Assembly (NCBI RefSeq): GCF_021462225.1
Contig: NC_061805.1
Location: 26,677,958 to 26,741,957 of the forward strand
Direction: 5' to 3'
From: Girardinichthys multiradiatus
Lineage: Eukaryota; Chordata; Actinopteri; Cyprinodontiformes; Goodeidae
DNA: 64,000 nucleotides
Under the pieces are notes generated by a model that had not been told where the DNA came from, did no database searches, and saw only the letters and a program-made list of their open reading frames with translations. Position numbers and translations under genes: made by a program. Below are positions 1 through 34,769 of this stretch, piece by piece. The first letter of the stretch is position 1; every line of letters starts with the position of its first letter.

Positions 1-454
1 AATTTTCAATCTATGGTGTTTATAAAGCATTGACCTGCCAATTTCAGTTTTACTTACAGGACAATAATATAGGCAGATATAAAAACAGCATTCAAAATAT
101 TTTTTTAGGTTGGTTATGAACAGTCAATAAATATTCATATTAACGGGGAAAGGCGACATCACCCTGTGTGTGTGTGAGAGTTGCTATAAAACATACTTTC
201 ACTAATAAAAACAAAAGCAAAATGATTGTGGAGTGCATTTTAATGCGTAATTAGTGTGGCTAACATTGGATAAACATCAGTCTTCAGGAATATATTCAAA
301 AGAAATCCAGCATGTCCCATCACAAGAAGAGCTTGAAAGTACAAAAAGATGAAACCGCAGTCGAACTCCATTAAACCCTCTTGTTTTCCACTGAATGTGT
401 TGCTCTGTCCTGCTTTCCTGCAGCCTGAGAGACATGCATGTTGTAGAAAATATA

Positions 455-800
455 CAGGTGCATCTCAGTAAGTTTGAATATTATTTAAAAGGTCATTTAC
501 TTCTGAATGCAACTCAATTTACTAAATGAAATGCATAATGTACATTACTGGATGTTTTAAAGCCTTTCTTTCAGTTAGTTATGCTGTTTTCAGCTTACAG
601 CTAATGAAAACACAACATTTAATTTCCTTGAAGGTTATAATATTTCATCGGACTAGTAATATAAAAAAAATGTAAATACAGAAATTTGTGATTAACGGTG
701 TGAAAATGTGTTAAAGACCCGCTTAAAGGTTACTATTTTCAAATGGTACTTTTGATCTGACAAGTAACCCTCATCGGAATGCATATTTTAATTTAAAATG
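455..800. mobile_element. Remnant of the CAGGTGCATCTCAGTAA element family
   Basis: Starts at TA|CAGGTGCATCTCAGTAAG (455). Continues with internal sequence (cagcttacagctaatgaaaacac, about 591-613; ctgacaagtaaccctcatcggaatgcat, about 757-784) that recurs at 54450-54625. No right terminus was found, so it is truncated. Located in a pde4d intron. Confidence 0.6.
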
Positions 801-1358
801 TATCTGTAGTTTCTGCAAACAGGTCATTACTGATTAGGGGCAGTCAAGCTAAAATCGTCCGCTTACCAGCTATTTTTAAGCAGAGACTGCAGCTAATGAA
901 TGTATTCTTTGTTGAATGTTAAATCTGGTGTACTGTTGGGACCTAACCACAGACACACTCTCAAAGACTGGCATAAAGATTAACACATATTCTCCATTCT
1001 ATTATTTTTTAGACAAAGCAGAGAAAATATTTGCAACTTTTTGGTTTATACTGGCCAACTTGTATTTTATTGTCTGAACAAACCGAGCCAGGGTTTTCTA
1101 CAATACTAATAGTTCTTAAACTTTACCTGAAAGAGCCACATTTGGTCTTGGCTTTTTATTTACACAGGCACATTTGATTCCAGCAAACGTTTAACAAACT
1201 TAGTGTATTATCTGTGTCTCCACCATAAAATCTTGAAAAGATTTTCTATTCAATAAGTAACAGGACTGCCTTTCTTTCCTGTAGAACACACCACTACAAG
1301 TTTTTGTAGGAAACTTAAAGATGATATAATAATTTTTTTACACCAGCTTTAAGCTATA

Positions 1359-2942
1359 CAGGTCCTTCTCAAAATATTAGCATATTGGGATAAAGTTCAT
1401 TATTTTCCATAATGTCATGATGAAAATTTAACATTCATATATTTTAGATTCATTGCACACTAACTGAAATATTTCAGGTCTTTTATTGTTTTAATACAGA
1501 TGATTTTGGCATACAGCTCATGAAAACCCAAAATTCCTATCTCACAAAATTAGCATATTTCATCCGACCAATAAAAGAAAAGTGTTTTTAATACAAAAAA
1601 CGTCAACTTTCAAATAATCATGTACAGTTATGCACTCAATACTTGGTCGGGAATCCTTTTGCAGAAATGACTGCTTCAATGCGGCGTGGCATGGAGGCAA
1701 TCAGCCTGTGGCACTGCTGAGGTCTTATGGAGGCCCAGGATGCTTCGATAGCGGCCTTTAGCTCATCCAGAGTGTTGGGTCTTGAGTCTCTCAACGTTCT
1801 CTTCACAATATCCCACAGATTGTCTATGGGGTTCAGGTCAGGAGAGTTGGCAGGCCAATTGAGCACAGTGATACCATGGTCAGTAAACCATTTACCAGTG
1901 GTTTTGGCACTGTGAGCAGGTGCCAGGTCGTGCTGAAAAATGAAATCTTCATCTCCATAAAGCTTTTCAGCAGATTGAAGCATGAAGTGCTCCAAAATCT
2001 CCTGATAGCTAGCTGCATTGACCCTGCCCTTGATAAAACACAGTGGACCAACACCAGCAGATGACACGGCACCCCAGACCATCACTGACTGTGGGTACTT
2101 GACACTGGACTTCTGGCATTTTGGCATTTCCTTCTCCCCAGTCTTCCTCCAGACTCTGGCACCTTGATTTCCGAATGACATGCAGAATTTGCTTTCATCC
2201 GAAAAAAGTACTTTGGACCACTGAGCAACAGTCCAGGCGCTTCTGCCGCTGTTTCTGGTTCAAAAGTGGCTTGACCTGGGGAATGCGGCACCTGTAACCC
2301 ATTTCCTGCACATGCCTGTGCACGGTGGCTCTGGATGTTTCTACTCCAGACTCAGTCCACTGCTTCCGCAGGTCCCCCAAGGTCTGGAATTGGCCCTTCT
2401 CCACAATCTTCCTCAGGGTCCGGTCACCTCTTCTCGTTGTGCAGCGTTTTCTGCCACACTTTTTCCTTCTCACAGACTTCCCACTGAGGTGCCTTGATAC
2501 AGCACTCTGGGAACAGCCTATTCGTTCAGAAATTTCTTTCTGTGTCTTACCCTCTTGCTTGAGGGTGTCAATAGTGGCCTTCTGGACAACAGTCAGGTCG
2601 GCAGTCTTACCCATGATTGGGGTTTTGAGTGATGAACCAGGCTGGGAGTTTTAAAGGCCTCAGGAATCTTTTGCAGGTGTTTAGAGTTAACTTGTTGATT
2701 CAGATGATTAGGTTCATAGCTCGTTTAGAGACCCTTTTAATGATATGCTAATTTTGTGAGATAGGAATTTTGGGTTTTCATGAGCTGTATGCCACAATCA
2801 TCCGTATTAAGACAATAAAAGACCTGAAATATGTCAGTTAGTGTGCAATGAATCTAAAATATATGAATGTTAAATTTTCATCATGACATTATGGAAAATA
2901 ATTAACTTTATCACAATATGCTAATATTTTGAGAAGGACGTG
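1359..2942 (-). mobile_element. Tc1-like DNA transposon, DD34E family, copy A (inactivated)
   Basis: 1584 bp bounded by TA duplications (1357-1358 and 2943-2944), with inverted terminal repeats of about 200 bp that start CAGGTCCTTCTCAAAATATT. It lies in a pde4d intron, with its transposase antisense to the gene. The transposase reads from 2614 down to 1636 and is broken: compared with copy B it lacks 26 bp at about 2233-2236, between the DNA-binding half and the catalytic half, shifting the frame. Its third catalytic residue is also altered: NPIDNLW (GAC at 1824-1822) instead of NPIENLW. N-terminal HTH (KTQKEISERIGCSQSAVSR) and the first two Asp regions (SDES, QHDLAP) remain recognisable. Confidence 0.93.
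1636..2614 (-). pseudogene. Frameshifted Tc1-like transposase of copy A
   Basis: Two open segments, 2614-2195 (HTH half, starting MGKTADLTVVQ) and 2181-1636 (catalytic half, ending GFPTKY), belong to one protein. Span plus the missing 26 bp equals 1005 bp, exactly the length of the copy B reading frame, so the deletion is the only length change. Even with its frame intact the Glu-to-Asp change at the last DDE position would be expected to impair catalysis. Confidence 0.9.
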
Positions 2943-3924
2943 TACATTGAACTGACTGCATATTTACATACTGAACTTAACAACTAAATAGTGAAGGAGA
3001 TAGCGAGGAAAGGACCAAGTTGTTAATACATGTTTAAATGTTTTTGTGTGATGCTCATGTTTGAAGAGGGAGAACAATGAATTCTTCTTGCTTACACAAT
3101 CCAACATTCATGACCAAACAACCAACAACCTGAACACCATTCAATGTGATGATAATTTTTAGGAGGAATTGTCTAGACTAAACTTAGTTTAGTCCAGTAA
3201 ACACATTAAAAATTAACAAAAAAGAGGACTAAATTCCTCTTTTGAAATGATAATAAATTCTTGTTGTTGTTTATGATAGGAAAAGGTATTACGCATTGTG
3301 TTGAGGGGAATCCCACAGTGACCTTAGCAGCCTCCCCAGACCAGATTATAGGATTGCGAACCAGCCTTTGCGATGAAGCAGATGTCTCTGTAGATATGCA
3401 TTAATCATCAGTTGGGTGCACAATCACCCTGGAGACTAAGGAGCTCAGCATGACATCCCAATAGGAAGTGGTGTCACTGGTTTAAAAAAACACTGGTTAA
3501 CTGTGAGTCAGTAGCAGTATCAGAACTGAGGTATTCCCTGTGGCACTGAGTAGGGTTAGAATAAACCGCACTGATTGAGGTTCTATGGCTCGAAAGGCTT
3601 TAAATGTTCCGGGATTAGTGGGAAACCCTGCTGTGGTAAATTATAAGCCTAAATGATCAAATTTGTTTTTTATATTTGCAAACAGGGGAAGACCTCCCTC
3701 GTGTTATGTCTTGTTTTGTAACAACATACCCACACTTTGTACATATCATTTTTTAATATTTCAAAGCTAGAAAGCTCAGCATCATCAATAGCTATCAACA
3801 TTTTTACAACATCATAGGAAACTCACACACAATACTCAAATTCCGGACATGGTCAAAATGTTTAAAATATTTAACTTTATTGAAATCTAACCCACAAACA
3901 TACATAATTCCATAAAATAACTAC

Positions 3925-4050
3925 AATGCCTTGCAAAAGATTCATTCACAGAGACCAATAACAATCTCAAATTTTAGTAATGTTATTTGTCATTATTATA
4001 CAATACAATACCATATGACAAAATGAGAAAGGGTTTGAAGGACATAAACA
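3925..4050. mobile_element. Small Tc1-like end fragment
   Basis: tgccttgcaaaagattcattcac (from about 3925) resembles the terminus of the fish Tc1-like family that begins CAGTGCCTTGCAAAAGTATTCA. The following stretch (catatgacaaaatgagaaaggg) resembles its opposite end. Internally deleted and decayed. Confidence 0.4.
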
Positions 4051-4168
4051 GTTTTGAAAAGTGTTAAAAATAAATACATGTCTTTATCAAATAATTTTTT
4101 TAGGTTTTATCGTTTGTCATGTTGTATCATCTGCTTGTTGTGTTATTTTTCATATTTCATCACCATAA

Positions 4169-26028
<21,860 letters not shown>

Positions 26029-27277
26029 CAGTTATGAACAGCCTCTGATTAACTGTTCCTCTTAGTAATGACAGATTATAATTTATAGAATATTTTTTGA
26101 GTTTTGTGAAATCTGTTTTTTATACGTCTGTGTTTCCAAAGCGTGTGCTGCTCCCCACCCCAAGTTACTCTTCTCGTCGGCTTTATTTAGACATGCCCAT
26201 TGGTACTACTTCAAGTTTTTTTGCACTCAGGTAAAATTCCCTTTCATTCCCATGACTTAAGATGCGGACGGTCATACATCACATCTGTTTCCTTCTTTCT
26301 GCTTTCGTCTCAGCCTTGCCTAAAAGTTCGCCTGTGTCTTTATGTTTTACGAAGTGCCAATAACTCCAAAGAGTCGGTTATTGGTAGGAGTCTCCCTTTT
26401 ATTTTTATATATTTTCTCGAGGGTAGGTCATTTTCGCCCTCTTCCACGATAAACTAGAAAGCATGTTTTGTTTAAAACCTTACGGGTTGCTGCAGCACAT
26501 TTGGGAGCTTTTTAAACCACATTTACGATGCGAAAGTCTTCCTCCATAACCTGACTTACTAAAAGCTAAAATCTGGACCACCATGTAGTCATTTTTTTGG
26601 TGTTGTATGAAAGATTCCGATGTTTTCTATAATTTAATTTTGCAATCAGAGACGTGCAGGAACCTCGCAGAAACGTAGAGGGAGAAATGTGTCAGATGTT
26701 GAGCATTTTGAAGGCTGTTCAGAGCTGTTTGCACTTGCTCCAACAGCATTTACACTCCTATACCACTATACTTCTGTTCCATTAGTTCTATGTCTTAAAA
26801 CCTGTATTTTCTTTCTAACAACTTTTATTTTAGAGAGAATTTTCTCTGAGAAGGAAGCAGAAACCTGAGTTCTTATGCTTTGCTTCTCATGGGAATCGTT
26901 CAAAACCCGAAGTAAGCCCTTAGCTGTTTTTCTTATTGTTGCCTGTAGTTCTTTTGAACACATCCTAAAACAATGCAATGCTTTGTAGTTAATACAAAAA
27001 GCACCTTTTTTAGAGGTTTGACTAGTGCTCCAAGTGTTTAGAAATAGTAATGGTGATGAGAATGACTAGGGTGGTTTTATAACAAAGTTAAGAAAACTTA
27101 GTTTTATTTTCGTAGTTGTTTGGTTTATACATCAGTAGCTGCTGCTTATCTTCAGCCACCTATGATTAATTTTGCATCAGATTATTGCCATTAACTCGAC
27201 TATACTGTCTTTGTTTTCAACAAGACAATCAGCTCCAAAGCAGAGTTTCCAGAATAATACTATTCTCTACAGTTATA

Positions 27278-27843
27278 CAGGTGCATCTCAGTAAATTAAT
27301 ACATTGCTGAAAAGTACATTTATTTCAGCAATTCAATTCAAAAAGTGAAACACACAGAGTAATATATTTCTTGTATATATTTCAGTTTTGTTGATTATAG
27401 CTGACAGCTAATGGAAATCTAAGATCAGATCATATTGCATTAGATAAATAAAAACAGGATAAGTCATACACAAACGTTATCTTATGTTTACACACTCATG
27501 GGAAAGGCTGCTACCATGACACCTCCATTAGGATGGTAAGCCACAAAAAGTCATTGCTAGAGAAGCTGGCTGATCACAGAGGGATGTAGGTAAGAATGGT
27601 GATGGAAAGTTGAGTGGAAGGAAAAATTGGTAGAAAAAGGTGTGCTAGTTATTTGATAAACGTTTTGAGAAGTTTGGATTTTAAATATCTATTAGCCATC
27701 ATCAGCACAATTAACTGAAATAAACGTTTTTATTATCTCACTAATTGCGTAATAATTCAAAATGAGTTTTTTACTTTTTTAACTCAAATTACTGAAATAG
27801 ACAAGATTTTTTAATGATACTCTAATTTACTGAGATGCACTTG
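27278..27843. mobile_element. Non-autonomous Tc1/mariner-type element with inverted ends
   Basis: The left end CAGGTGCATCTCAGTAAATT after TA (27276-27277) is mirrored at the right by ...TTTACTGAGATGCACTTG, about 20 bp with one mismatch; the right-hand TA has decayed to CA. 566 bp, AT-rich, no transposase frame. It lies inside the probable pde4d 3' UTR. Related ends or internal pieces recur at 455-800, 20941-21095 and 54360-54640. Confidence 0.7.
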
Positions 27844-28292
27844 CATTCAAATGCACTAATGCATTTGCATACCACCTCTTTAATATTTTAGACACATTCA
27901 AACACTGATTTGTGATTGAACGCAGGCTTACAACATCCTTGTCTACTCTTTTCCATGTTTCTAAAAATTTATTTAATCTCTCTAACCTGATGCTGTTATT
28001 TATTGGTAAATATTTTTCTAGTTGTTGGGTTTGTTTTGAAATATAAAGGTGGTACAGTCGATATTTCACTGTAGCATAGATAGAACACAAGCTTGCCAGT
28101 TATTACACCCAAATACAAATTTTTTGTTTCCCCTTGTACAGAAAATATTTTGGAAATTATTAACTAAAGTAAGGAAAAAAAACAAAAAAAAAAACCACTT
28201 GAAATACTGCACACTGCTTCTTCAAAGAAGTCTTGTTTTACTTATATGCCATTTGAAAAAAAATATTTCACTTTTTATTTTGTGCCAATATT

Positions 28293-28318
28293 TTATTTTA
28301 TTTTATTTTATTCTTTTC
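28293..28318. repeat. (TTTTA)n tract
   Basis: Consecutive ttttattttattttatt units, inside the probable pde4d 3' UTR. Confidence 0.8.
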
Positions 28319-29690
28319 ATTTTCACCCAATGCCCTTACCTGTAATCAAAATTTCTGGTTTATTGCTGTTTACAAACATATTTATTGTGCTGTATATAAT
28401 ATATAATTCTTAATGTTATTACTATCAAAATGCAGTTTGCTGTAAATGGTTGATTTTTATCATCCCTTTTGGTGATAGCGTGGCTGTATTATGTACCTCT
28501 TGTTGAGAGAATGTTTATTACCACATGAGCTTCAGTGTAAAACACAAAAAGGAAAAAGAAAACGCTCCATTGACTCGTCGCTCGCCTGAGAACAAGCTCA
28601 GAGAGGAGAGGAAGAGAGAAAATAAGTGGGAGGGGATAGCCAAATAGTTTTTTTTTTAAAGAAGCTGTTCCTTGGCCCATGGGCTGTGCCTTAAATTTAA
28701 AACATCATTTACTTTTTAGCCTTTTTTTTTTTTTGTAAATTATCTAGTTCTCCTTTGCTGCATTTGGTGAATTTCTTGGCTTTGGTTGGCCTGATGACTT
28801 GTGGAGAAATGTTGCCTTTTTTCATTAGTCACAGTTAGGAGCAGATGTTTGTTGAGGTGTTCGGATTCACCACAAGTCATACATTCACTACATGAGTGAT
28901 TGTGGCCTGCAGCTGGATGTCAAAGACTCGTATTTTGCTGTAGGCCTGGTCTATACGGCTCACACTATCCTGAAGCTCCACCTCTACACTTAACGACGTG
29001 AGTCAAGCTGTGTAATGAGGAAATGTATTGTCTGATTTCTGATTGGATCACAGCTTAATCTTTAACAAAACACTGAATGGGGCGCAACTGCGGTGTGTAG
29101 TTGGTGCTTGACAATGGCAAAACGAAGCACAGAGGCTTTGGAACACATCTGCACGTTCAGCCACTGCTGCAAAAATTCTGGCTGAAACACTTGACGGCGT
29201 GTTGCTCATCCATGCTCGGCCCACACTCACGTTACCTGCAATATCCAGAACCACTGACATGTTTCTGGGGGTCGGTCATATTTCTGTACTGAAGAGAGTG
29301 GGGGGACTGCATCATTGTCCTGAAAGCAGGACTCTTATTTTGACACACATACTGTAGATTTTAAACAGCCCTGGACCAATGGAAATAGTGGGTTCTTTTC
29401 TCATTATGTGTTCTATTTTTTTATGGTGTGCAAGGAAAACACAAACTGTAACTTCAGAAAACAAAAAATGGTCTTCAGGACAATTATTTTTTTGGGTTAT
29501 GTCTTTAGAATGCCAACTTGTCTGGACGTTTCACAGGACAATTAAAATGTTATTTTGATGGATTCCTTGTTAATCGCAGTCTATTGGATAGCACTGTAGA
29601 TCATACAACTTTATCTACAAAACAAACAAAAAGAATGAAAAAAGTTTTTATATGCAATGGAATAAATAAAAGCATGGGTTGATTCTGCCT

Positions 29691-31120
29691 ACCTACTGGT
29701 TGGTTCCTTGTCTTTATTGTTTCTCAGATTTTTATGGGGATTTTTATGGCCGTCTGAGAGGAACACAGGAAACTTTCTGTATGACTTACGTCTCATGTAT
29801 AAGTTAATGGGTTTATTTTATCTTTTTTTTTTTTGAAGAATTTGAAGAACATGGTTTCTTCAAATTCACCGTTTTCATTTCATTTTGTGGAGACAGCCCT
29901 TTCCATATTTAGATGCCCCTCTGGTGAAAAAAAAAAAAAAAGTGTGTCTTAAAATAATCTTTCATTGCAGTTCCCACTGGAAAGTTTTGAAAAAATCTAT
30001 CTTTAGTATAAGCACATTTATTGTGTGGGGGTAGTGTTTTTTAACACAGAATTCCTACGACCCCTGTAAGATAAATGTAACCAAAGTTTAAGATTTAAGA
30101 GACGGGATCTGTAAATCATTGTAGATCTGATGCATAAATAGGTTCTTGCAGGTTTGCCTGGTTAAAAATAAAGCAAAAACAAAGCATGAAATGTCCTAAA
30201 TGTCCTCAAGTGTTTTATCTGTGTCTAAATTGTTTTGTCTGTGTATTTTCAGCAACAACATATGGCTCGCTCTTACTTTATTTAGCCAAGTTTGATAAAT
30301 GGATATGCTTTTCAGTAAAAGTCACCAAATGTACCTTGTCCTATTTATCATCAGATTAAATAAAAAACATATTTGATGAAAGATGAACACATTTTTCATT
30401 TTAAGAAGATTTGAATTTGTATAAATCCTTTTTTAAAGGCCTTTCATTAGGAAAAATTGCACCGACCGTCTGACTGGCAAACCGAATTTATGCCCTTGTT
30501 GAATTCTGGTTTTTCAGAGTGTAGCACATGGCCCACGGGCTGCATTTTGGACACCTGACATAGAGGGTCTCAACACAGTAGACATGACAACGAACAGTTA
30601 GGTCTGATTTATTCATAAGCATACATGTTATACTCAGTGAAAACTAACAATATTTAAGGAATATATTCTCCTCACCTCATAGACACACATAGTTGTTGAC
30701 CTGAAAGTTAGACAGTCTTCTAAACATCATTAATGATCTTACATACAGAAAAAAAGGGAAAATATTTCTCTTACAAAACAAAAAACTGGATTTTTAAATG
30801 AAATCAGATTTGCAATTAGAACTTTATCTACACTTATCATTTGTAGCCATAAACAAGGTCCTGACATGGTTCTAACCGGATACCTGGCTACTCCGGTCAG
30901 AAATTGTAGAGCTTACCATTAGAGACGCTACCATGCTTGATAGTTGGTACACTTTGCATTTGGTTTGGAAGCTTCCTTTCATACTTCCAAACTTCCAAAA
31001 ATCTTCATCTTTGTCACTTCTGAACATAAAATTAATTCCATAGGTCATTAGGATTGTCTATATTGACAGCTGCATAATTCAGTTAAACTTGAAAGGATGG
31101 ATTTCTGGTCTCTTTTTCTA
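29691..31120. other. Intergenic, pde4d to rab3c
   Basis: AT-rich. Around 30520-30560, cacatggcccacgggctgcattttggacacctg resembles the reverse of a hAT-type terminus common in fish. No gene recognised. Confidence 0.4.
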
Positions 31121-31679
31121 GGTTGTATTCACACCAGGAAAGTCCTTTGGTCCGGAGCAAAAGCGAACTTTATTTTTTTTTCATTTGGTGCTGTTTGTTT
31201 TCACATTGTAATTTTTGCAAGTGAACTATTACTTGTAAACAAAGCCACGCGGGTGACGATCATGGTTCCCATTGGACAGAAATGACGGGGGCGGGACAGA
31301 GCACAGACCCGGAAATGTAGGAAAACATCTGTAGACGTGCTGCGTGCAGCACCTCTGTTCTGCATATTTGTGCCGTTATTACAGCTGCAATATTATTATG
31401 AGAGTGAAGAGCAGCTCATTCAACACAGACTTTGCGACATTATATTTATAATTTTGGAACAGCGTCGGAGAATGCGTGCTGAACGCCGAAGAAGACGGTG
31501 TGCTCTGCGTGCCCGGTGTTGCAACAATTAGCTGGCCAGGTATGATGTGAGTATAACATACACCTTTGCTATCGGCTACGGTGGCTTGTTAAGTCCAAAG
31601 AGACATACGTTTTCTGCAGTTGGTTCGGGTCGGGGCCAGTTTGTATACAGACCATAAGCGGCAAGTGTGAATACACCCC
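31121..31679. mobile_element. MITE with GTGTATTCACAC termini, short copy
   Basis: Begins GGTTGTATTCACACCAGG and ends GTGTGAATACACCCC, with TA on both sides. Shares its core with the 5486-6236 element, including the distinctive cacgcgggtgacgatcatgg stretch and the Arg-rich fossil frame. It lacks most of the right-hand GGTCCG repeats. Lies between pde4d and rab3c. Confidence 0.75.
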
Positions 31680-32178
31680 TAGTCTCTTTCTTTGTGGGCA
31701 CCCTGTGGTGTACATTAATACAACTCTTACTTTACATTTATTTTACTCTGAACGGTGACTTTGGTGTACAAGCATCTTTTATCTTAGAATCAGCATTAAC
31801 CTCTGAGGTTACTGGATTCTTCCTGAGCATCCTAAACAATTTGGTGTCATCTGAGGAGGACAGTTTTGAGTCGGGTGTTTAGAATTTGGAGACAATTAGG
31901 TGTCTCAACAGGTTAATGGTCACAAACACGTCACAATGTTTTGGAATGGATAAAGCTCTCTTACATTAAGCTTCAAAAACGGCCTTCCTATAGCGCTTGC
32001 CTTGAAAATCTGAGGACTATGTGTGAAAGCTGAGTCTGTACCGGGAAACCAACTAATTTCAATGAGCTCGACCAACCTTGAGAAGAAGAGTGGTTAGATG
32101 TACAGCCAGAAGTATGACACAAGCAAGTTAATGGTTACAAACGTGACATTTATTCAAATATAAATAGAAGTGTACGTA

Positions 32179-32241
32179 CACTACCAGTGAAGTTTGGACA
32201 CACTTTCTCATTTATTGTGTCCAAACGTTTTACTGGCGGTG
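32179..32241. mobile_element. 63-bp collapsed Tc1-type element (two ends fused)
   Basis: Left arm CACTACCAGTGAAGTTTGGACACA and right arm TGTGTCCAAACGTTTTACTGGCGGTG are near-perfect inverted repeats separated by only about 12 bases. TA flanks both sides (32177-32178 and 32242-32243). These ends match a Tc1-like TIR common in fish, with the whole interior deleted. Confidence 0.7.
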
Positions 32242-32449
32242 TATGTATTTGAGCATGTGTGTATAATTCTGATTGTAGAAACCTCAAATAACTCAAAGTT
32301 GTGCATCTATAATGCTTGTTTTATCAGAAATACTTTGAAGTTGTATGATCTATAATCATGCTGCACTGGAAAAAGAAAGGTTCAACAATATTAAAATGAG
32401 CCCAAGATACTCATGACTGCTGGTAAACGTTTGACAGGAACTGTAAATA

Positions 32450-34059
32450 CAGGTCCTTCTCAAAATATTAGCATATTGTGATAAAGTTCATTATTTTCCA
32501 TAATGTCATGATGAAAATTTAACATTCATATATTTTAGATTCATTGCACACTAACTGAAATATTTCAGGTCTTTTATTGTCTTAATACGGATGATTGTGG
32601 CATACAGCTCATGAAAACCCAAAAATCCTATCTCACAAAATTAGCATATCATTAAAAGGGTCTCTAAACGAGCTATGAACCTAATCATCTGAATCAACGA
32701 GTTAACTCTAAACACCTGCAAAAGATTCCTGAGGCCTTTAAAACTCCCAGCCTGGTTCATCACTCAAAACCCCAATCATGGGTAAGACTGCCGACCTGAC
32801 TGCTGTCCAGAAGGCCACTATTGACACCCTCAAGCAAGAGGGTAAGACACAGAAAGAAATTTCTGAATGAATAGGATGTTCCCAGAGTGCTGTATCAAGG
32901 CACCTCAGTGGGAAGTCTGTGGGAAGGAAAAAGTGTGGCAGAAAACGCTGCACAACGAGAAGAGGTGACCGAACCCTGAGGAAGATTGTGGAGAAGGGCC
33001 GATTCCAGACCTTGGGGGACCTGCGGAAGCAGTGGACTGAGTCTGGAGTAGAAACATCCAGAGCCACCGTGCACAGGCGTGTGCAGGAAATGGGCTACAG
33101 GTGCCGCATTCCCCAGGTCAAGCCACTTTTGAACCAGAAACAGCGGCAGAAGCGCCTGACTTGGGCTACAGAGAAGCAGCACTGGACTGTTGCTCAGTGG
33201 TCCAAAGTACTTTTTTAAGATGAAAGCAAGTTCTGCATGTCATTCGGAAATCAAGGTGCCAGAGTCTGGAGGAAGACTGGGGAGAAGGAAATGCCAAAAT
33301 GCCAGAAGTCCAGTGTCAAGTACCCACAGTCAGTGATGGTCTGGGGTGCCGTGTCAGCTGCTGGTGTTGGTCCACTGTGTTTTATCAAGGGCAGGGTCAA
33401 TGCAGCTAGCTATCAGGAGATTTTGGAGCACTTCATGCTTCCATCTGCTGAAAAGCTTTATGGAGATGAAGATTTCATTTTTCAGCACGACCTGGCACCT
33501 GCTCACAGTGCCAAAACCACTGGTAAATGGTTTACTGACCATGGTATCACTGTGCTCAATTGGCCTGCCAACTCTCCTGACCTGAACCCCATAGAGAATC
33601 TGTGGGATATTGTGAAGAGAACGTTGAGAGACTCAAGACCCAACACTCTGGATGAGCTAAAGGCCGCTATCGAAGCATCCTGGGCCTCCATAAAACCTCA
33701 GCAGTGCCACAGGCTGATTGCCTCCATGCCACGCCGCATTGAAGCAGTCATTTCTGCAAAAGGATTCCCAACCAAGTATTGAGTGCATAACTGTACATGA
33801 TTATTTGAAGGTTGACGTTTTTTGTATTAAAAACACTTTTCTTTTATTGGTCGGATGAAATATGCTAATTTTGTGAGATAGGAATTTTGGGTTTTCATGA
33901 GCTGTATGCCAAAATCATCCATATTAAGACAATAAAAGACCTGAAATATTTCAGTTAGTGTGCAATGGATCTAAAATATATGAATGTTAAATTTTCATCA
34001 TTACATTATGGAAAATAATGAACTTTATCACAATATGCTAATATTTTGAGAAGGACCTG
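32450..34059 (+). mobile_element. Tc1-like DNA transposon, DD34E family, copy B (inactivated)
   Basis: 1610 bp with TA duplications at 32448-32449 and 34060-34061 and the same roughly 200-bp inverted termini as copy A, lying between pde4d and rab3c. It is in the opposite orientation to copy A and very similar by eye. The DDE residues are intact (SPDLNPIENLW, QHDLAPAH; 34 residues between the second Asp and the Glu), but two nonsense codons interrupt the frame. Confidence 0.93.
32778..33782 (+). pseudogene. Tc1-like transposase of copy B with two nonsense codons
   Basis: ATG at 32778 to TGA at 33780-33782, 335 codons. Stop 1 is TGA at 32868-32870, where copy A has CGA (Arg of SERIG): a CpG-type transition. 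Stop 2 is TAA at 33216-33218, where copy A has TCG (Ser of the SDES catalytic motif). The remaining domains are complete: paired-type HTH, RRKKCGRKR-like basic region, and DDE core. Confidence 0.9.
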
Positions 34060-34769
34060 TATAACAGGTTGCAGATATCTAATTTTAACACTAGGTGGCG
34101 CTTGTTGTCTTGAAAAAATCCTCTACACTCCATCACATTAACTGAACAAAGCTGTTGGGACAGCGGTCTGTTTAATGCTCAGCAGCCTCCAGGATCCTCT
34201 ATCGTGCTTTATTGTTGTCACTGAAGACAGAAAAAACAGAGACTTAGTCATATCATTTAAATTTATTTCCTATAATCTCAAAAACATACATTTTTACTTT
34301 GCTTGCACTCTAAGAAATATATTCAGTTATATGTAAAGTTTTCTAAAACGAGATTTTTCTTATCCGATTGACTGGTTGGCTATCCGTTTTTCCCTAAGAA
34401 ATTAATCTTTACTTGGGATCTACTATAATTTATTCAAACATGTTTTTTTAGAAGACGTACACAGATGCTCACACACAGACTTCGTGTGCAAGTTTAAGTG
34501 TATCCCTTTTCTTTAGTGTTAACAGTACAGCATATGGCATGGACTAGGTTATCTCCCTGACTATCTGCACAACGACACTGCATTTTGACATGATAACAGA
34601 AGTTCAGTCGACACCCAACAGTTAGCAGGAACACCATACAGTATGCAATACATTTGTACAAAAAGGTATACACAAACAATACACTATAGTACTCTAATTT
34701 GTCTCTTCAGTATGGCAGGTAAACGCACACACACCCATCCACACACTAAAAGTAAATATAAAATGTCTA

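Larger units (their letters stand above)
26029..29690 (+). other. pde4d: Probable 3' UTR of pde4d
   Basis: No coding region follows the TAG at 26026-26028. The sequence is AT-rich with many ATTTA motifs. A strong double poly(A) signal (aataaataaa, 29661-29670) is followed by a T/G-rich stretch, a good candidate main cleavage region. A UTR of about 3.6 kb fits the long 3' UTR typical of PDE4D. The UTR would contain the 566-bp inverted-repeat element at 27278-27843. A further aataaa occurs near 30168, so a longer form is possible. Confidence 0.55.
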
